Below are positions 50,781 to 59,147 of a stretch of DNA of 60,826 nt, piece after piece. How positions within the stretch are numbered: the stretch's first letter is position 1; every line of letters starts with the position of its first letter. The DNA comes from an uncultured Clostridia bacterium. Lineage in GTDB: Bacteria > Bacillota > Clostridia > Christensenellales > Aristaeellaceae. The DNA is taken from contig CAKUOX010000009.1 in NCBI GenBank assembly GCA_934670175.1, positions 1-60,826 on the forward strand, written 5' to 3'. Below the pieces are notes generated by a model. That model did no database searches, was not told where the DNA came from, and worked only from the letters and a program-made list of their open reading frames with translations. The position numbers and the translations under genes are program-made.

Positions 50781-51421
50781 GGCTGCATCCCTCCGTCATT
50801 CCCGCCCGTTCGGCTGCTTTGTGCCGCGTTCGGGTATCTGATCAGATCATACAAAACGCCGTAATCACCGAAACGGCGCGTTCCTGCCAGCGTCATGCCG
50901 AGGTGCACATACCTGTCGCACTTCGATCTGGCGTCGGTCTCCAGGATTACCGGCACGCCCAGCCGGTCGCCCTCGGCAAAGGCCATGTCCATCAATTTGC
51001 GCATGTAGCCCTGCCCCTGACAGGCCTCGCGCACGCAGACCATGCCGACGAATATATAGGGCTTCTTCACCTTGCTCAGCCGCTTGTCCAGCCCCGCTTC
51101 GCCCTTTGTCATGATGCGCGCAAAGCGTATCAGCGCCTTCAGATCCATCGAGCTCAGCAGCGCTTTCGCCAGCGGCCAAACGGCCTTCGGGCTGATTTTC
51201 TCGCCGGGACGCTTGTAGGCGATATACGCCTCGTTCCCTTCGCCCGCGGCATAGAGCATGCCGCTTTGCAGCGCCATGCGCACATAGCCGCAAATGAAGG
51301 TTGCCGCCGCGTCTCGACTGGGAAATGCGGAGATCAGGCCGCGCTCAGCGCCGTATTCGTAATAGCCAAAGGCGTGGCCGATGTCCAAAATGATGCTTTC
51401 ATCCAGCACGCTGACTTTCAT
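50777..51421 (-). CDS. GNAT family N-acetyltransferase
   Basis: A 214-residue protein with the GNAT core at its C-terminal half: MVCVREACQGQGYMRKLMDM contains the acetyl-CoA pyrophosphate loop (Q-x-x-G-x-M/L type), followed by LGVPVILETDARSK and LGMTLAGTRRFG. The N-terminal 90 residues are variable. The open frame reaches 51916, but the ATG at 51421 overlaps the stop of the methyltransferase (ATGA) and gives the usual length. The acceptor might be an amine produced by neighbouring enzymes. Confidence 0.82.
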   Translation of the reverse strand: MKVSVLDESIILDIGHAFGYYEYGAERGLISAFPSRDAAATFICGYVRMALQSGMLYAAGEGNEAYIAYKRPGEKISPKAVWPLAKALLSSMDLKALIRFARIMTKGEAGLDKRLSKVKKPYIFVGMVCVREACQGQGYMRKLMDMAFAEGDRLGVPVILETDARSKCDRYVHLGMTLAGTRRFGDYGVLYDLIRYPNAAQSSRTGGNDGGMQP

Positions 51422-52038
51422 ATTGCCTCGCCCTCTCCGTTTTTTCTGAGTACCGCGACCGCGCAGGGGATCCTGCCCTCGCACAACGTGTAGTGCGCGT
51501 TTGTGTATCCGGCATCCGCGAAGAATTGCCGGTAGGAGGCCAACGTGAATTCGCGCTTGAAATCCGCGCCCGCCCTGCCGATAACGCTCGATACGCCGTT
51601 GGTCGTGCCCCTGTCCGTCCGGTTCATGTAGGTGGGGATGATGAGCAGCCCGCCCGGCCTGCACACCCTGTCCAGCTCGCGCAGCGCCTTGTACGGTTCG
51701 TCCAGCAGATGGATCACGTTTGCGGCGACAACCGCATCGAAGTGTCCATCCAGATAGTGCAGCTGCAAAATATTCGCCTGCTCGAACGTTATATTGCCGC
51801 ATTTGCCGTACTTCCTTGCGGCGCGCTTGAGCATGCTGGCGGAGAGATCCGTGGCGGTCAGGCGCTTGCAGCGGCCTGCAATCGCGCCGCTGAGCAGCCC
51901 CGTGCCGCAGGCGCATTCCAGCACGTCACCGCCGCGCGGAATCTGCCGCTCCACCTCAGCGCAGAGCGCGCGGTCGGCCTTCCTGTTGATGACGTTTGCA
52001 AATACATCGTATATCCATGCTACATTGTCCCAGAACAT
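51418..52038 (-). CDS. Class I SAM-dependent methyltransferase
   Basis: A 206-residue methyltransferase of the UbiE/COQ5-like type. Motif I is VLECACGTGLLSGAIA; the acidic end of strand 2 is TATDLSASML; LDGHFDAVVAANVIHLLDEP and VCRPGGLLIIPTYM follow. GCGGAGGAT precedes the ATG. It is coupled at its 3' end with the GNAT gene and lies 17 bases after ATC-hydrolase-like gene 4. Confidence 0.88.
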   Translation of the reverse strand: MFWDNVAWIYDVFANVINRKADRALCAEVERQIPRGGDVLECACGTGLLSGAIAGRCKRLTATDLSASMLKRAARKYGKCGNITFEQANILQLHYLDGHFDAVVAANVIHLLDEPYKALRELDRVCRPGGLLIIPTYMNRTDRGTTNGVSSVIGRAGADFKREFTLASYRQFFADAGYTNAHYTLCEGRIPCAVAVLRKNGEGEAI

Positions 52039-52054
52039 AGGCGCATCCTCCGCT

Positions 52055-52768
52055 TTATCTGTAACCCTTTCCCTGCAAAAACACCGGCGGCCAGTAGGGC
52101 ATCGGCTTAGCGCCAGCCTTCAGCTTAAAGTCGCAGTAGTCGCCATCGAAGCAGGTGTGCTCTCGAAACAGCGGCGCGCCGAGGATACCAAACATCACAT
52201 AATCCAAATTGCACAGGCAGGGCATATAAGCCTCATAGCCGTACTGTCGCGCAAAATTTGCCAGAGGGCAGACGAGATTATGATAGCTGAAATCATAACC
52301 GTCCTCCGGCGGAACCTGCGTCTGTGTTTCAAAGCTGCCGGGGTTCTTCGCGGCATTGGCGGCGTTCTGCGCATCCTTTTTCAGGAACATCCTGTTCAGC
52401 AGCTTCGGATTCGTGAACAGTCTGCCCATGAAGCTGCGCATGAGCCGGGGCATTTTCAGCATGCGACGCTCGTAAGCCAGCGTCATCAGGCGGCCGATTT
52501 CATCCATCGAAGCGCCGAATCCCTTCAGATACTCGCCCATGGCGACGAGCATATAGGCCTCGGTCAGGTTCCGCGTGCCGCTCGCCTTGTCGCCACCAAT
52601 GTAGGGGAAACGCGCCAGCATGTCGCACTGATAGATGCTCCATATGTGCTGCATTGCGATTTCGCAGGGCTCTTTGCAGATATGCTCTAGCTCGGAGCCG
52701 ACCAGCGGCAGAAAGCCATACATCGTCTTTTGCAGCTTGCTGCGGTTCTTTTCGTAGTATGCGTGCAT
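52055..52768 (-). CDS. ATC-hydrolase family protein 4
   Basis: A 237-residue member of the family, the longest of the four. The C-terminal signature is seen as VCPLANFARQYGYEAYMP, LCNLDYVMFGILGAP and CFDGDYCDFKL. In the middle it has an extra Asn/Ala/Lys-rich stretch (about residues 143-165). The ATG at 52768 follows AAAGGAGGC; the longer upstream frame lacks a ribosome site. It is intact and could be the main active copy. Confidence 0.82.
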   Translation of the reverse strand: MHAYYEKNRSKLQKTMYGFLPLVGSELEHICKEPCEIAMQHIWSIYQCDMLARFPYIGGDKASGTRNLTEAYMLVAMGEYLKGFGASMDEIGRLMTLAYERRMLKMPRLMRSFMGRLFTNPKLLNRMFLKKDAQNAANAAKNPGSFETQTQVPPEDGYDFSYHNLVCPLANFARQYGYEAYMPCLCNLDYVMFGILGAPLFREHTCFDGDYCDFKLKAGAKPMPYWPPVFLQGKGYR

Positions 52769-52781
52769 GTGCGCGCCTCCT

Positions 52782-53570
52782 TTATCGGTTGGAAGATTCC
52801 GCGCTGAGCGGCCGCGGCTGCGGCAGAACGCCATCCTCGATGAACATACGCAGCATTTCCGCAAAGCCCTTCGGATCTCGAATCTGATATTGCATGTGGT
52901 CATAGCCCATAAAGACCGGATAGCTGGCATGCGGATAGGCGCGCATCACGGCGTCACGGTATTTAAAGTGTTCCTCGATACTGCCAAATTCAAAGCAGGC
53001 ATGCGCCTGCAATTCCTTCGGCAGCGGCGGAAAGGGCTTGTCCTCCAGACTGTCCGCCATCTGCCTGCGCAGGTTGCCACAGCGCAATGCCTTGCCTGCG
53101 GCGATGAAATACGGCTTGATGGCGTCATCGTCGCACCACATGATCCATTTCAGCGTCCTGCCCTTCGACCAGCTCAGGCTCTTGATGGCGAGATAGAGCA
53201 GGGGCGTCATGACGCGGCGGGCGGCCTTGTTGATCTGCGCGAACTGACCGCCGTCAAAAAAGACATGCGCCACCGGCAGCTGTGTCTGCGTCAGGAACGC
53301 CATGGCCAGATCCGCGCCGATGGAGGAGGCCACGACCAACGCGAGGCGCTTCACGTTCTGCGCGCGCAGAAAGGCTTCCACCTGCTGCACCTCGTCCGCC
53401 TTGCCGGCATATTTTTGCCCCGCACAGTAGACCGTGGAGGTCGGCAGGATGCAGAAATAATGATTTTGCAGGCGCTCCGCCACAGGTCTGCTGCTCGCGC
53501 CGGTCACGCCCATGGCGTGAAAGAACAGCACGGCGGGATCAGCTCTGTTTCCAAGCGTTTCAAACAGCAT
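52782..53570 (-). CDS. Alpha/beta hydrolase-like protein
   Basis: A 262-residue protein with the alpha/beta-hydrolase sequence order: ADPAVLFFHAMGVTG as the oxyanion loop, VVASSIGADLAMAF as the nucleophile elbow (Ser of ASSIG), a long cap, and YPVFMGYDHMQYQI near the end, where the base may be His of YDHM. A GTG at 53579 and the ATG at 53570 share the frame; the ATG is chosen with GAGGTG upstream. It follows the small membrane protein by 13 bases. Confidence 0.75.
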   Translation of the reverse strand: MLFETLGNRADPAVLFFHAMGVTGASSRPVAERLQNHYFCILPTSTVYCAGQKYAGKADEVQQVEAFLRAQNVKRLALVVASSIGADLAMAFLTQTQLPVAHVFFDGGQFAQINKAARRVMTPLLYLAIKSLSWSKGRTLKWIMWCDDDAIKPYFIAAGKALRCGNLRRQMADSLEDKPFPPLPKELQAHACFEFGSIEEHFKYRDAVMRAYPHASYPVFMGYDHMQYQIRDPKGFAEMLRMFIEDGVLPQPRPLSAESSNR

Positions 53571-53583
53571 TGTACGCACCTCG

Positions 53584-54075
53584 TTAAATGATAAGCGCCA
53601 TAACGCCCGCGAGCACTGCGGAAATGACCGCCATGCCTGCGGTGCCGAAAATCCACTTTTTGCGCCGGTCGCGCGCGGTGATATACGGCTTTAGATCCTC
53701 CGTGCCGGGGATCGTCCACGCCGCCGTGTTGCCGACCCAGAAATCGTCCACCCCAAAGCGGTCGATCAGGTTCATGACGGACAGGATCACCAGCAGCTGC
53801 CAGAACCCCGCCGCAAAGCTGCGCGCGCCGTTGACAGCGTATACAAAAACGAGCACATAGGCGACGTAGCCCGGAATGCACAGCAGCTTAAAGCGAATGG
53901 CGCTGCGCCGGATTCGCTCGCGCGTCGTCAGTCCCAGCTCGACGCAGCGCGCCTGAACGTCTTCATGATAGAGGTGCACCATGCCCACCGCGCCCTTGCG
54001 AATGCCGAAGGCACAGACCAGAACCAGCAGAACGCCCAGTCCCAGTCCTTCCAGAAGTACCTGCAGGATCATCAT
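53584..54075 (-). CDS. Uncharacterised small membrane protein 2
   Basis: A 163-residue protein with four hydrophobic segments (about 4-25, 62-82, 88-108, 143-162). Between spans 1 and 2 lies HLYHEDVQARCVELGLTTRE and between spans 3 and 4 TIPGTEDLKPYI. I recall similar sequences in other clostridia, always uncharacterised. It is paralogous to the protein at 48705-49178. The ATG at 54075 follows GGGGAGGGA. Confidence 0.72.
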   Translation of the reverse strand: MMILQVLLEGLGLGVLLVLVCAFGIRKGAVGMVHLYHEDVQARCVELGLTTRERIRRSAIRFKLLCIPGYVAYVLVFVYAVNGARSFAAGFWQLLVILSVMNLIDRFGVDDFWVGNTAAWTIPGTEDLKPYITARDRRKKWIFGTAGMAVISAVLAGVMALII

Positions 54076-54214
54076 CAATCCCTCCCCGTTTTTTCGAGCG
54101 CGCGCCGGTGCGCCCTCTGTATTTCCTGTAAAAGCTGCTGCGGGCGCCTGCGCGCCAGGCCGCCGCGGAGCAGCACCATCCGCCTGGAATTCTCCCATCC
54201 AAATTCAGAATACT

Positions 54215-54800
54215 TCATAGATCTGAAGCGCCCTTTCGGCACGAGAACCACGCGATCCCCTTCAGGCTGCCGACCTCGGCAGTTTCATACATGTCTTTGA
54301 GCCGCGTTCGCAGGCTTTCGACCGTTTCGTAGGGCGGGGTAAAGAATTTCGCAGGCTCGTAGGCGTGACGGATGAACCAGTCGGTTCGCGGGAAGCCGCC
54401 CTTTACATAAAAGCAGCCGCAAAACGTCCCGCCCGGCTTTAAAACGCGGAAGACCTCGCGATAGGCGGCTTCCTTGTCCGGAAATGCGTGAAAACCGTTG
54501 AGCGAGAGGACGATGTCGAAGCTGTTGTCCGCATAGGACAGCGCGCCTACGTCGCCCTGCTGAAACGAAACGTTTCTGAGCTTCAAACGCTCGGCCTTTT
54601 CCTGCGCCTGAGCCATCATATCCGGCGAGTAATCCACGCACACGACCTCCGCGCGCGGCAGGGTCTGATACAGAGGCATCGTGAGAATGCCCGTTCCGAC
54701 CGGAACCTCCAGAAGCCGTCCGGAGAAGCCTTCCGGAATTCCGGAGAGCGCCTGCGACAGGTATTCGTCGCACTCTGTCCTGTCGATCCATGACCTTCAT
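54215..54800 (-). pseudogene. Class I SAM methyltransferase with a 5' frameshift
   Basis: The expected start is the ATG at 54800, which overlaps the end of the upstream hydrolase gene, but its frame is lost after about five codons. The homologous frame starts at TECDEYLSQALSG, carries motif I LLEVPVGTGILTM, then VDYSPDMMAQAQ and VFRVLKPGGTFCG, and ends at 54215. The tandem GACAG GACAG at about 54774-54784 marks the likely insertion site. The only in-frame ATG downstream is inside motif I, so a shorter intact protein would lack the SAM-binding loop. Confidence 0.72.
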
Positions 54801-54803
54801 TCC

Positions 54804-55709
54804 TTATCCCTTTAGTATCTCCGTGATTTTGGCAAAGTCCTCCTTCGCTTCCTTGAAATACGGGAGCATGCAGTAGCAGTGCACCATTTTGGGGCGGGCG
54901 AAGCAGGTATAGGGAACGCCGGAGCGCTTGCAAGCGGCTTCAAAATCCGGAAGCGCGCCGTAGAGCACCTCGTCGGCGCTGTAAAAGAAGTGGATGTCGC
55001 CTACGCCGGAGAAATCGCCGCGCGAGCCGGAGATCATGTATTCCGGCACGCCCTCCTGCCCGTGGCGCATGAACTTTTCCACCAGCACCATGAAGGCGTA
55101 GTCGATGGCGACGTCCCTTTCGTTCAGCGCCTGCATGCGCGCCCTTTCCGCATCGTTCCAGGGCACTTCGCCGGGCGAAACGGCCACGATGTGCCGCGGC
55201 TGCGGAAGCGGGTTCGGCTGCGCGTTGTTGTGCGGCGCGATGCCAAGTGCCAGCGCGCCGCCGGAGGAAAAGCCGCAGGTGCTCACGTTTCTGCCGCCGT
55301 AAAGATCGATCATCTGGCGATAGCATTCATAGGCCATCGCGTATGTTTCGGTAATGCAATGCTCCGTGCAGAGCGGATAAAAGGGGAACCACACGTCGCA
55401 TTTGGTTTCGCGGCAGAGCTTGCGCATTACGGGCAGGTCGCCTTTGTCGGGGCCGATGACCATGCCGCCGCCGAAGAAATAGAGGATGGCCCGCTCGGCA
55501 GGCTCCGGCCTTTCACGGACGATCAGGCAGGGAAAGCCGTTGACCTCGATCATCTGATAATGCGCCTTGTTGTCGGTGGGAACAAATACGCCGCGGCTGC
55601 GGTTCTGCTTTTCGATCACCTTCAGAATTTCATCCTCCGGCAGGGTAAACGCCTTTTTCGCGCCGATGAGCTTGTAAGCGCCGCTCAGCACTGTGGCCAG
55701 AATGCTCAT
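54804..55709 (-). CDS. Alpha/beta hydrolase of the HSL/acetyl-esterase type
   Basis: A 301-residue esterase-like protein of the hormone-sensitive-lipase group. The oxyanion motif is YFFGGGMVIG (GGG in place of HGGG), the nucleophile is Ser in TCGFSSGGAL, the acid is in FYSADEVLYG and the base is His in KMVHCYCML. AAGGAAGGGG precedes the ATG. It lies 16 bases after the methyltransferase at 55726. Missing the usual His of HGGG may reduce or alter activity. Confidence 0.85.
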   Translation of the reverse strand: MSILATVLSGAYKLIGAKKAFTLPEDEILKVIEKQNRSRGVFVPTDNKAHYQMIEVNGFPCLIVRERPEPAERAILYFFGGGMVIGPDKGDLPVMRKLCRETKCDVWFPFYPLCTEHCITETYAMAYECYRQMIDLYGGRNVSTCGFSSGGALALGIAPHNNAQPNPLPQPRHIVAVSPGEVPWNDAERARMQALNERDVAIDYAFMVLVEKFMRHGQEGVPEYMISGSRGDFSGVGDIHFFYSADEVLYGALPDFEAACKRSGVPYTCFARPKMVHCYCMLPYFKEAKEDFAKITEILKG

Positions 55710-55725
55710 TTCGGATGCCCCTTCC

Positions 55726-56328
55726 TTATTTTCGACCGGTTACACAGAGCCAGCCCTTCTTGTTCCTGTGGATCTGAACGCCGGTGAAGCCGACCTGTTC
55801 CAGGGCAGTTTTTAGCTGCGCACCCCCATAAACGACCATGCCGCCGATCCGTTCGGCCCATTTTTCGCCCTTGCCATCGCTGCATTCGTTGCAGATCAAA
55901 AACATGCCCTCCGGTTTCAAAACCCGATGTACCTCCCGAAAGCTCTCGGGCAGATCGGGCCAGAAATAGACCGTTTCAAACGCGGTGACGCGATCGAATC
56001 GCGCCGCTTCAAATGGCAGCTTCGCCGCGCTGGCCTTCAGTATCTCGCAGCGCCCGGCGTCGATGGCGCATTGATTGAGCGCTCGAGATCTTTCCACGCT
56101 GATTTCGGAATGGTCGATGCCCTTGACGCTGCCCTTTGGGCATGCCTTCAGCAGCCTTCGTATATTTGCACCGCCGCCGCAGCCGCAGTCCAGAATCGAT
56201 GCGTTTGCAAAGGGCTCCAGAAACTGAAGTCCCCAGCCGGCAAGCGCGCGATGCCCGAGATCCATCATGGCGATCATTATTCGTCCGCCCAGTCCGGTCG
56301 GCTTGCGCGTATTTTCAAAGAACGACAT
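55726..56328 (-). CDS. Class I SAM-dependent methyltransferase
   Basis: A 200-residue methyltransferase. Motif I is ILDCGCGGGANIRRLL, the acidic strand-2 end is KGIDHSEISVERS, then RFDRVTAFETVYFWPDLP and VHRVLKPEGMFLICNE. The ATG at 56328 has GAAAGGGG upstream; the frame extends to 56418 without a better site. It is the first biosynthetic-type gene after the MATE exporter. Confidence 0.88.
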   Translation of the reverse strand: MSFFENTRKPTGLGGRIMIAMMDLGHRALAGWGLQFLEPFANASILDCGCGGGANIRRLLKACPKGSVKGIDHSEISVERSRALNQCAIDAGRCEILKASAAKLPFEAARFDRVTAFETVYFWPDLPESFREVHRVLKPEGMFLICNECSDGKGEKWAERIGGMVVYGGAQLKTALEQVGFTGVQIHRNKKGWLCVTGRK

Positions 56329-56502
56329 GCCCCTTTCACCCTCCATTCGTTTTTTGAGGCGCTGCCATGGCGGTGTGCCTGCATGGCGTTTTTGGTGCGG
56401 CCTGCGCATGCTGCGCATTCCGCTGCACCGCCAGCCCTGCCCGAAGCGCTAGTTAGATAGCTCTAACCTTTGGTCATAAAATAACTGCCCAATTTGGCAG
56501 GG

Positions 56503-57957
56503 TCATTTAAGCAGCTTTATTTTAGCACTTGTTCGACCATAAATCAAGGTGGAAGACGCGCGCCGGCAAAAAAACCTTACACGGAAATGCGCGCTGCGGC
56601 GGCTGGGGCGATAGTACAGCAGCGCAAGCAGGATCATCAGCGCGGTGGCGGAAAGGCTGATGGGATAGACGGTCATGATGGTTCGGAAGGTTCGGCTCTG
56701 CGGAAAGACCCACTGGATCCAGCCGATACGGATGCCGCACACGCCCAGCGTGGTCAGCAGCGCGGGAACCAGCGAAATGCCAAAACCGCGCAGGTAGCCG
56801 GACATCACATCGTAGAGCATGCTGAAGAAGTGAGACAGCATCACCATCATCAGGCGAATGAAGCCGGTCTCCACGACCTCGGGATCATTATTGAAGATCG
56901 CCAGCAGCGGTTTGCCAAAGCTGAGGATCAGCGCAATGGCGGCAGCCAGTATGATCGCGCCCTCAATCAGGCACAAATAAAGCGTTTTGCGGCAGCGTTT
57001 TACGTTGCCCGCGCCGCAATTCTGCCCTACGAAGGTGGTGCAGGCCTGGCTGAAGGAATTCAGAATGTCGTAGGTGATCACTTCAATATTAAACGCCGCG
57101 CTGGAGGCCGCCATGACCACCGTGCCCAGGCTGTTGATGGCGGATTGTATCACAATATTGGAAACGGCGAACACGGCGCTCTGGATGCCGGCGGGCAGGC
57201 CGATGCGCAGAATCCGGCCGAGGCTTTCCCGATCGATGCGCAGCCTTTTGGGATCAAGATGAATATCCAGCGTGCTCAGGCGCAGCCTGCGATACAGGAT
57301 TACCGAGCTGACCGCATTGGAAAGCACCGTTGCGATGGCCACGCCGTTGACCGTCATATGCAGCACGGCCACGAAAAACAGATTCAGGATGACGTTCAGT
57401 ATGCCCGAGGCTGTCAGTGCCAGCAGCGGCGTTCTGGTTTCGCCCATGCTGCGGAAGATTGCCGCTTCGAAGTTATACAGCAGAATAACCGGCATGCCCA
57501 GCAGATAGATCCGCAGGTAGAGCAGCGCCAGCGGGAACACGTCCTCAGGCACATTTAAGAGTCCCAGCAGCGGTGCGGCGGCCAACTCACCCAGCACCGC
57601 CACGGCAGCGCCGCCCAGCAGCGCCACCAGTACCGAGGTATGCACCGCCTTCTGGACGGAGTCTCGGTCGCCCTGACCGGCGGCATGGGCGATGACCACG
57701 TTTGCACCCAGCGCGATGCCGATAAACAGGTTGACGATCAGGCTGATGATCGGGCTGTTCGCGCCGACCGCCGCCACGGCCGCCGTCTTTTCAGCGCCGG
57801 TGAAGTTGCCCACGACCGCTACGTCCGAGGCATTGAAAAGCTGCTCCAGAATCGCCGTTGCCGCTACGGGCAGCGCGAATTGGGGCAGCTTGTTCCAGAT
57901 GGAACCGTTTAGCATATCCAGCTTTTGTGCATGCAAAGCAAAGGACTTCCTTCTCAT
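56503..57957 (-). CDS. MATE family efflux transporter heading the array
   Basis: A 484-residue, 12-span exporter. The first half has NASDVAVVGNFTGAEKTAAV and the second FVGQNCGAGNVKRCRKTL. It lies divergent from the LysR regulator with its own -10 TATACT and -35 TTGCTA on the minus strand. The C-terminal tail is basic. As the promoter-proximal gene of the array it may export the array's product or an imported toxin; this is inferred from position only. The gap to the next gene (56329-56502) shows no terminator. Confidence 0.9.
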   Translation of the reverse strand: MRRKSFALHAQKLDMLNGSIWNKLPQFALPVAATAILEQLFNASDVAVVGNFTGAEKTAAVAAVGANSPIISLIVNLFIGIALGANVVIAHAAGQGDRDSVQKAVHTSVLVALLGGAAVAVLGELAAAPLLGLLNVPEDVFPLALLYLRIYLLGMPVILLYNFEAAIFRSMGETRTPLLALTASGILNVILNLFFVAVLHMTVNGVAIATVLSNAVSSVILYRRLRLSTLDIHLDPKRLRIDRESLGRILRIGLPAGIQSAVFAVSNIVIQSAINSLGTVVMAASSAAFNIEVITYDILNSFSQACTTFVGQNCGAGNVKRCRKTLYLCLIEGAIILAAAIALILSFGKPLLAIFNNDPEVVETGFIRLMMVMLSHFFSMLYDVMSGYLRGFGISLVPALLTTLGVCGIRIGWIQWVFPQSRTFRTIMTVYPISLSATALMILLALLYYRPSRRSAHFRVRFFCRRASSTLIYGRTSAKIKLLK

Positions 57958-57999
57958 TCAAATTCCCGAAAAGTATAGCACGGGCGAGAATGAATAGCA

Positions 58000-58056
58000 A
58001 ATATCGATATTCAATGATTTACCATAGTTGAAAAGCATGATAAGCTGCGTTATAAT
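58000..58056 (+). promoter_or_regulatory. Divergent LysR/MATE promoter region with palindrome
   Basis: AATATCGATATT at 58000-58011 is a perfect 12-base palindrome between the two promoters. The rightward promoter is TTGAAA (58028-58033) with TATAAT (58051-58056), 17-base spacer. The palindrome contains a T-N(n)-A arrangement like a LysR box and lies upstream of both genes. Confidence 0.65.
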
Positions 58057-58075
58057 CAAAATGAGGTGAAACGGC

Positions 58076-58939
58076 ATGGATATTCGCGTGCTTCGAAATT
58101 TTCTGGCCGTCGCGCGGGAGCAGAACATCACCCGCGCGGCGGAGCGTTTGCACATTGCGCAGCCGTCGCTGTCCAGGCAGCTGATGGAGCTGGAGCGGGA
58201 GCTGGGCAAGCCGCTGCTGATCCGCGGCAAGCGCAAGCTGACGCTGACGGAGGACGGCGCGCTGCTGCGAAAGCGCGCCGAGGAGATCGTTTCGCTGATG
58301 GAAAAGACACAGCAGGAGATCGCTTCCGACACGGCGGAGATCAGCGGGCGGATCGCCATTGGCGGCGCCCCTACGGAAAAGCTGCTGCGCGTCGCGGCGG
58401 CACTGCACAGAAAGCATAATGGCGTATGCTTCGATTTTTACGCGAGCGACGCTACCGACGTCATCGAGCGGCTGGATCGCGGCAGTCTGGATTTCGCCGT
58501 GCTGCTGGAGCCGGTGGATGCGCTCAAATATGATTTTACCTCGCTGCACGATTCTGCGCGCTGGGGTCTGTTGATGCCCTCGGACTGCGCGCTGGCGCGG
58601 GAAGCCGCCGTATATCGGGAGGCGCTTTGCCGCGTGCCGCTGGTGCTGCACCGGCGGGAGGGACTTCAGCTTGAAATTGCGCACTGGGCGCGGACGGAGC
58701 CGGAGCGCCTGCACGTCGCCGCGACCTACAATGTGGTCAACGGCACGCCCGCGCATTTCGTGCGCAGCGGGCTGGGTTATTTTCTGACCACGGAGGATCA
58801 TATTGGTATGCGCCTGGATCAGGACGTCTGCTTTCGCCCGCTGGAACCGGCGCTGGAGATCCACCACGCGCTGGTATGGAAGCGCCATTGCGTTTTCAGC
58901 AAGGCAGCGAGGGCGTTTCTGGATTGTCTCAGCCAATGA
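58076..58939 (+). CDS. LysR-family transcriptional regulator
   Basis: A 287-residue regulator. The N-terminal winged helix-turn-helix reads NFLAVAREQNITRAAERLHI then QPSLSRQLMELERELGK; the effector-binding domain spans about 90-285. GAGGTG precedes the ATG. Divergence from the MATE gene suggests it activates the array in response to a small molecule. Confidence 0.92.
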   Translation: MDIRVLRNFLAVAREQNITRAAERLHIAQPSLSRQLMELERELGKPLLIRGKRKLTLTEDGALLRKRAEEIVSLMEKTQQEIASDTAEISGRIAIGGAPTEKLLRVAAALHRKHNGVCFDFYASDATDVIERLDRGSLDFAVLLEPVDALKYDFTSLHDSARWGLLMPSDCALAREAAVYREALCRVPLVLHRREGLQLEIAHWARTEPERLHVAATYNVVNGTPAHFVRSGLGYFLTTEDHIGMRLDQDVCFRPLEPALEIHHALVWKRHCVFSKAARAFLDCLSQ

Positions 58940-59147
58940 GCGGTTGTGAGAGAGCGGGGGAGAGGGCCAGCTTCCCGGACGGCAGCTTGCAGGGCGACTG
59001 CACACCGTTAGACAATTTCTGTAAATTGCGCAAATTTAGGGCAAAAGCCGGAAATTGCCCCAGGTATTTATCGGGCAAGGCGTTTATAATAAGAATTGCG
59101 GATGGGAATACCTCCGCTGGCACGACCGATAGAAAGGAAGCTGCAAT

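Noticed and set aside
46464..57957. Reading the array as a classical RiPP or NRPS cluster
   Set aside because: No precursor peptide, cyclase, carrier-protein or adenylation domain was found; the only ANL ligase is at 28.8-30.5 kb, far from the array.
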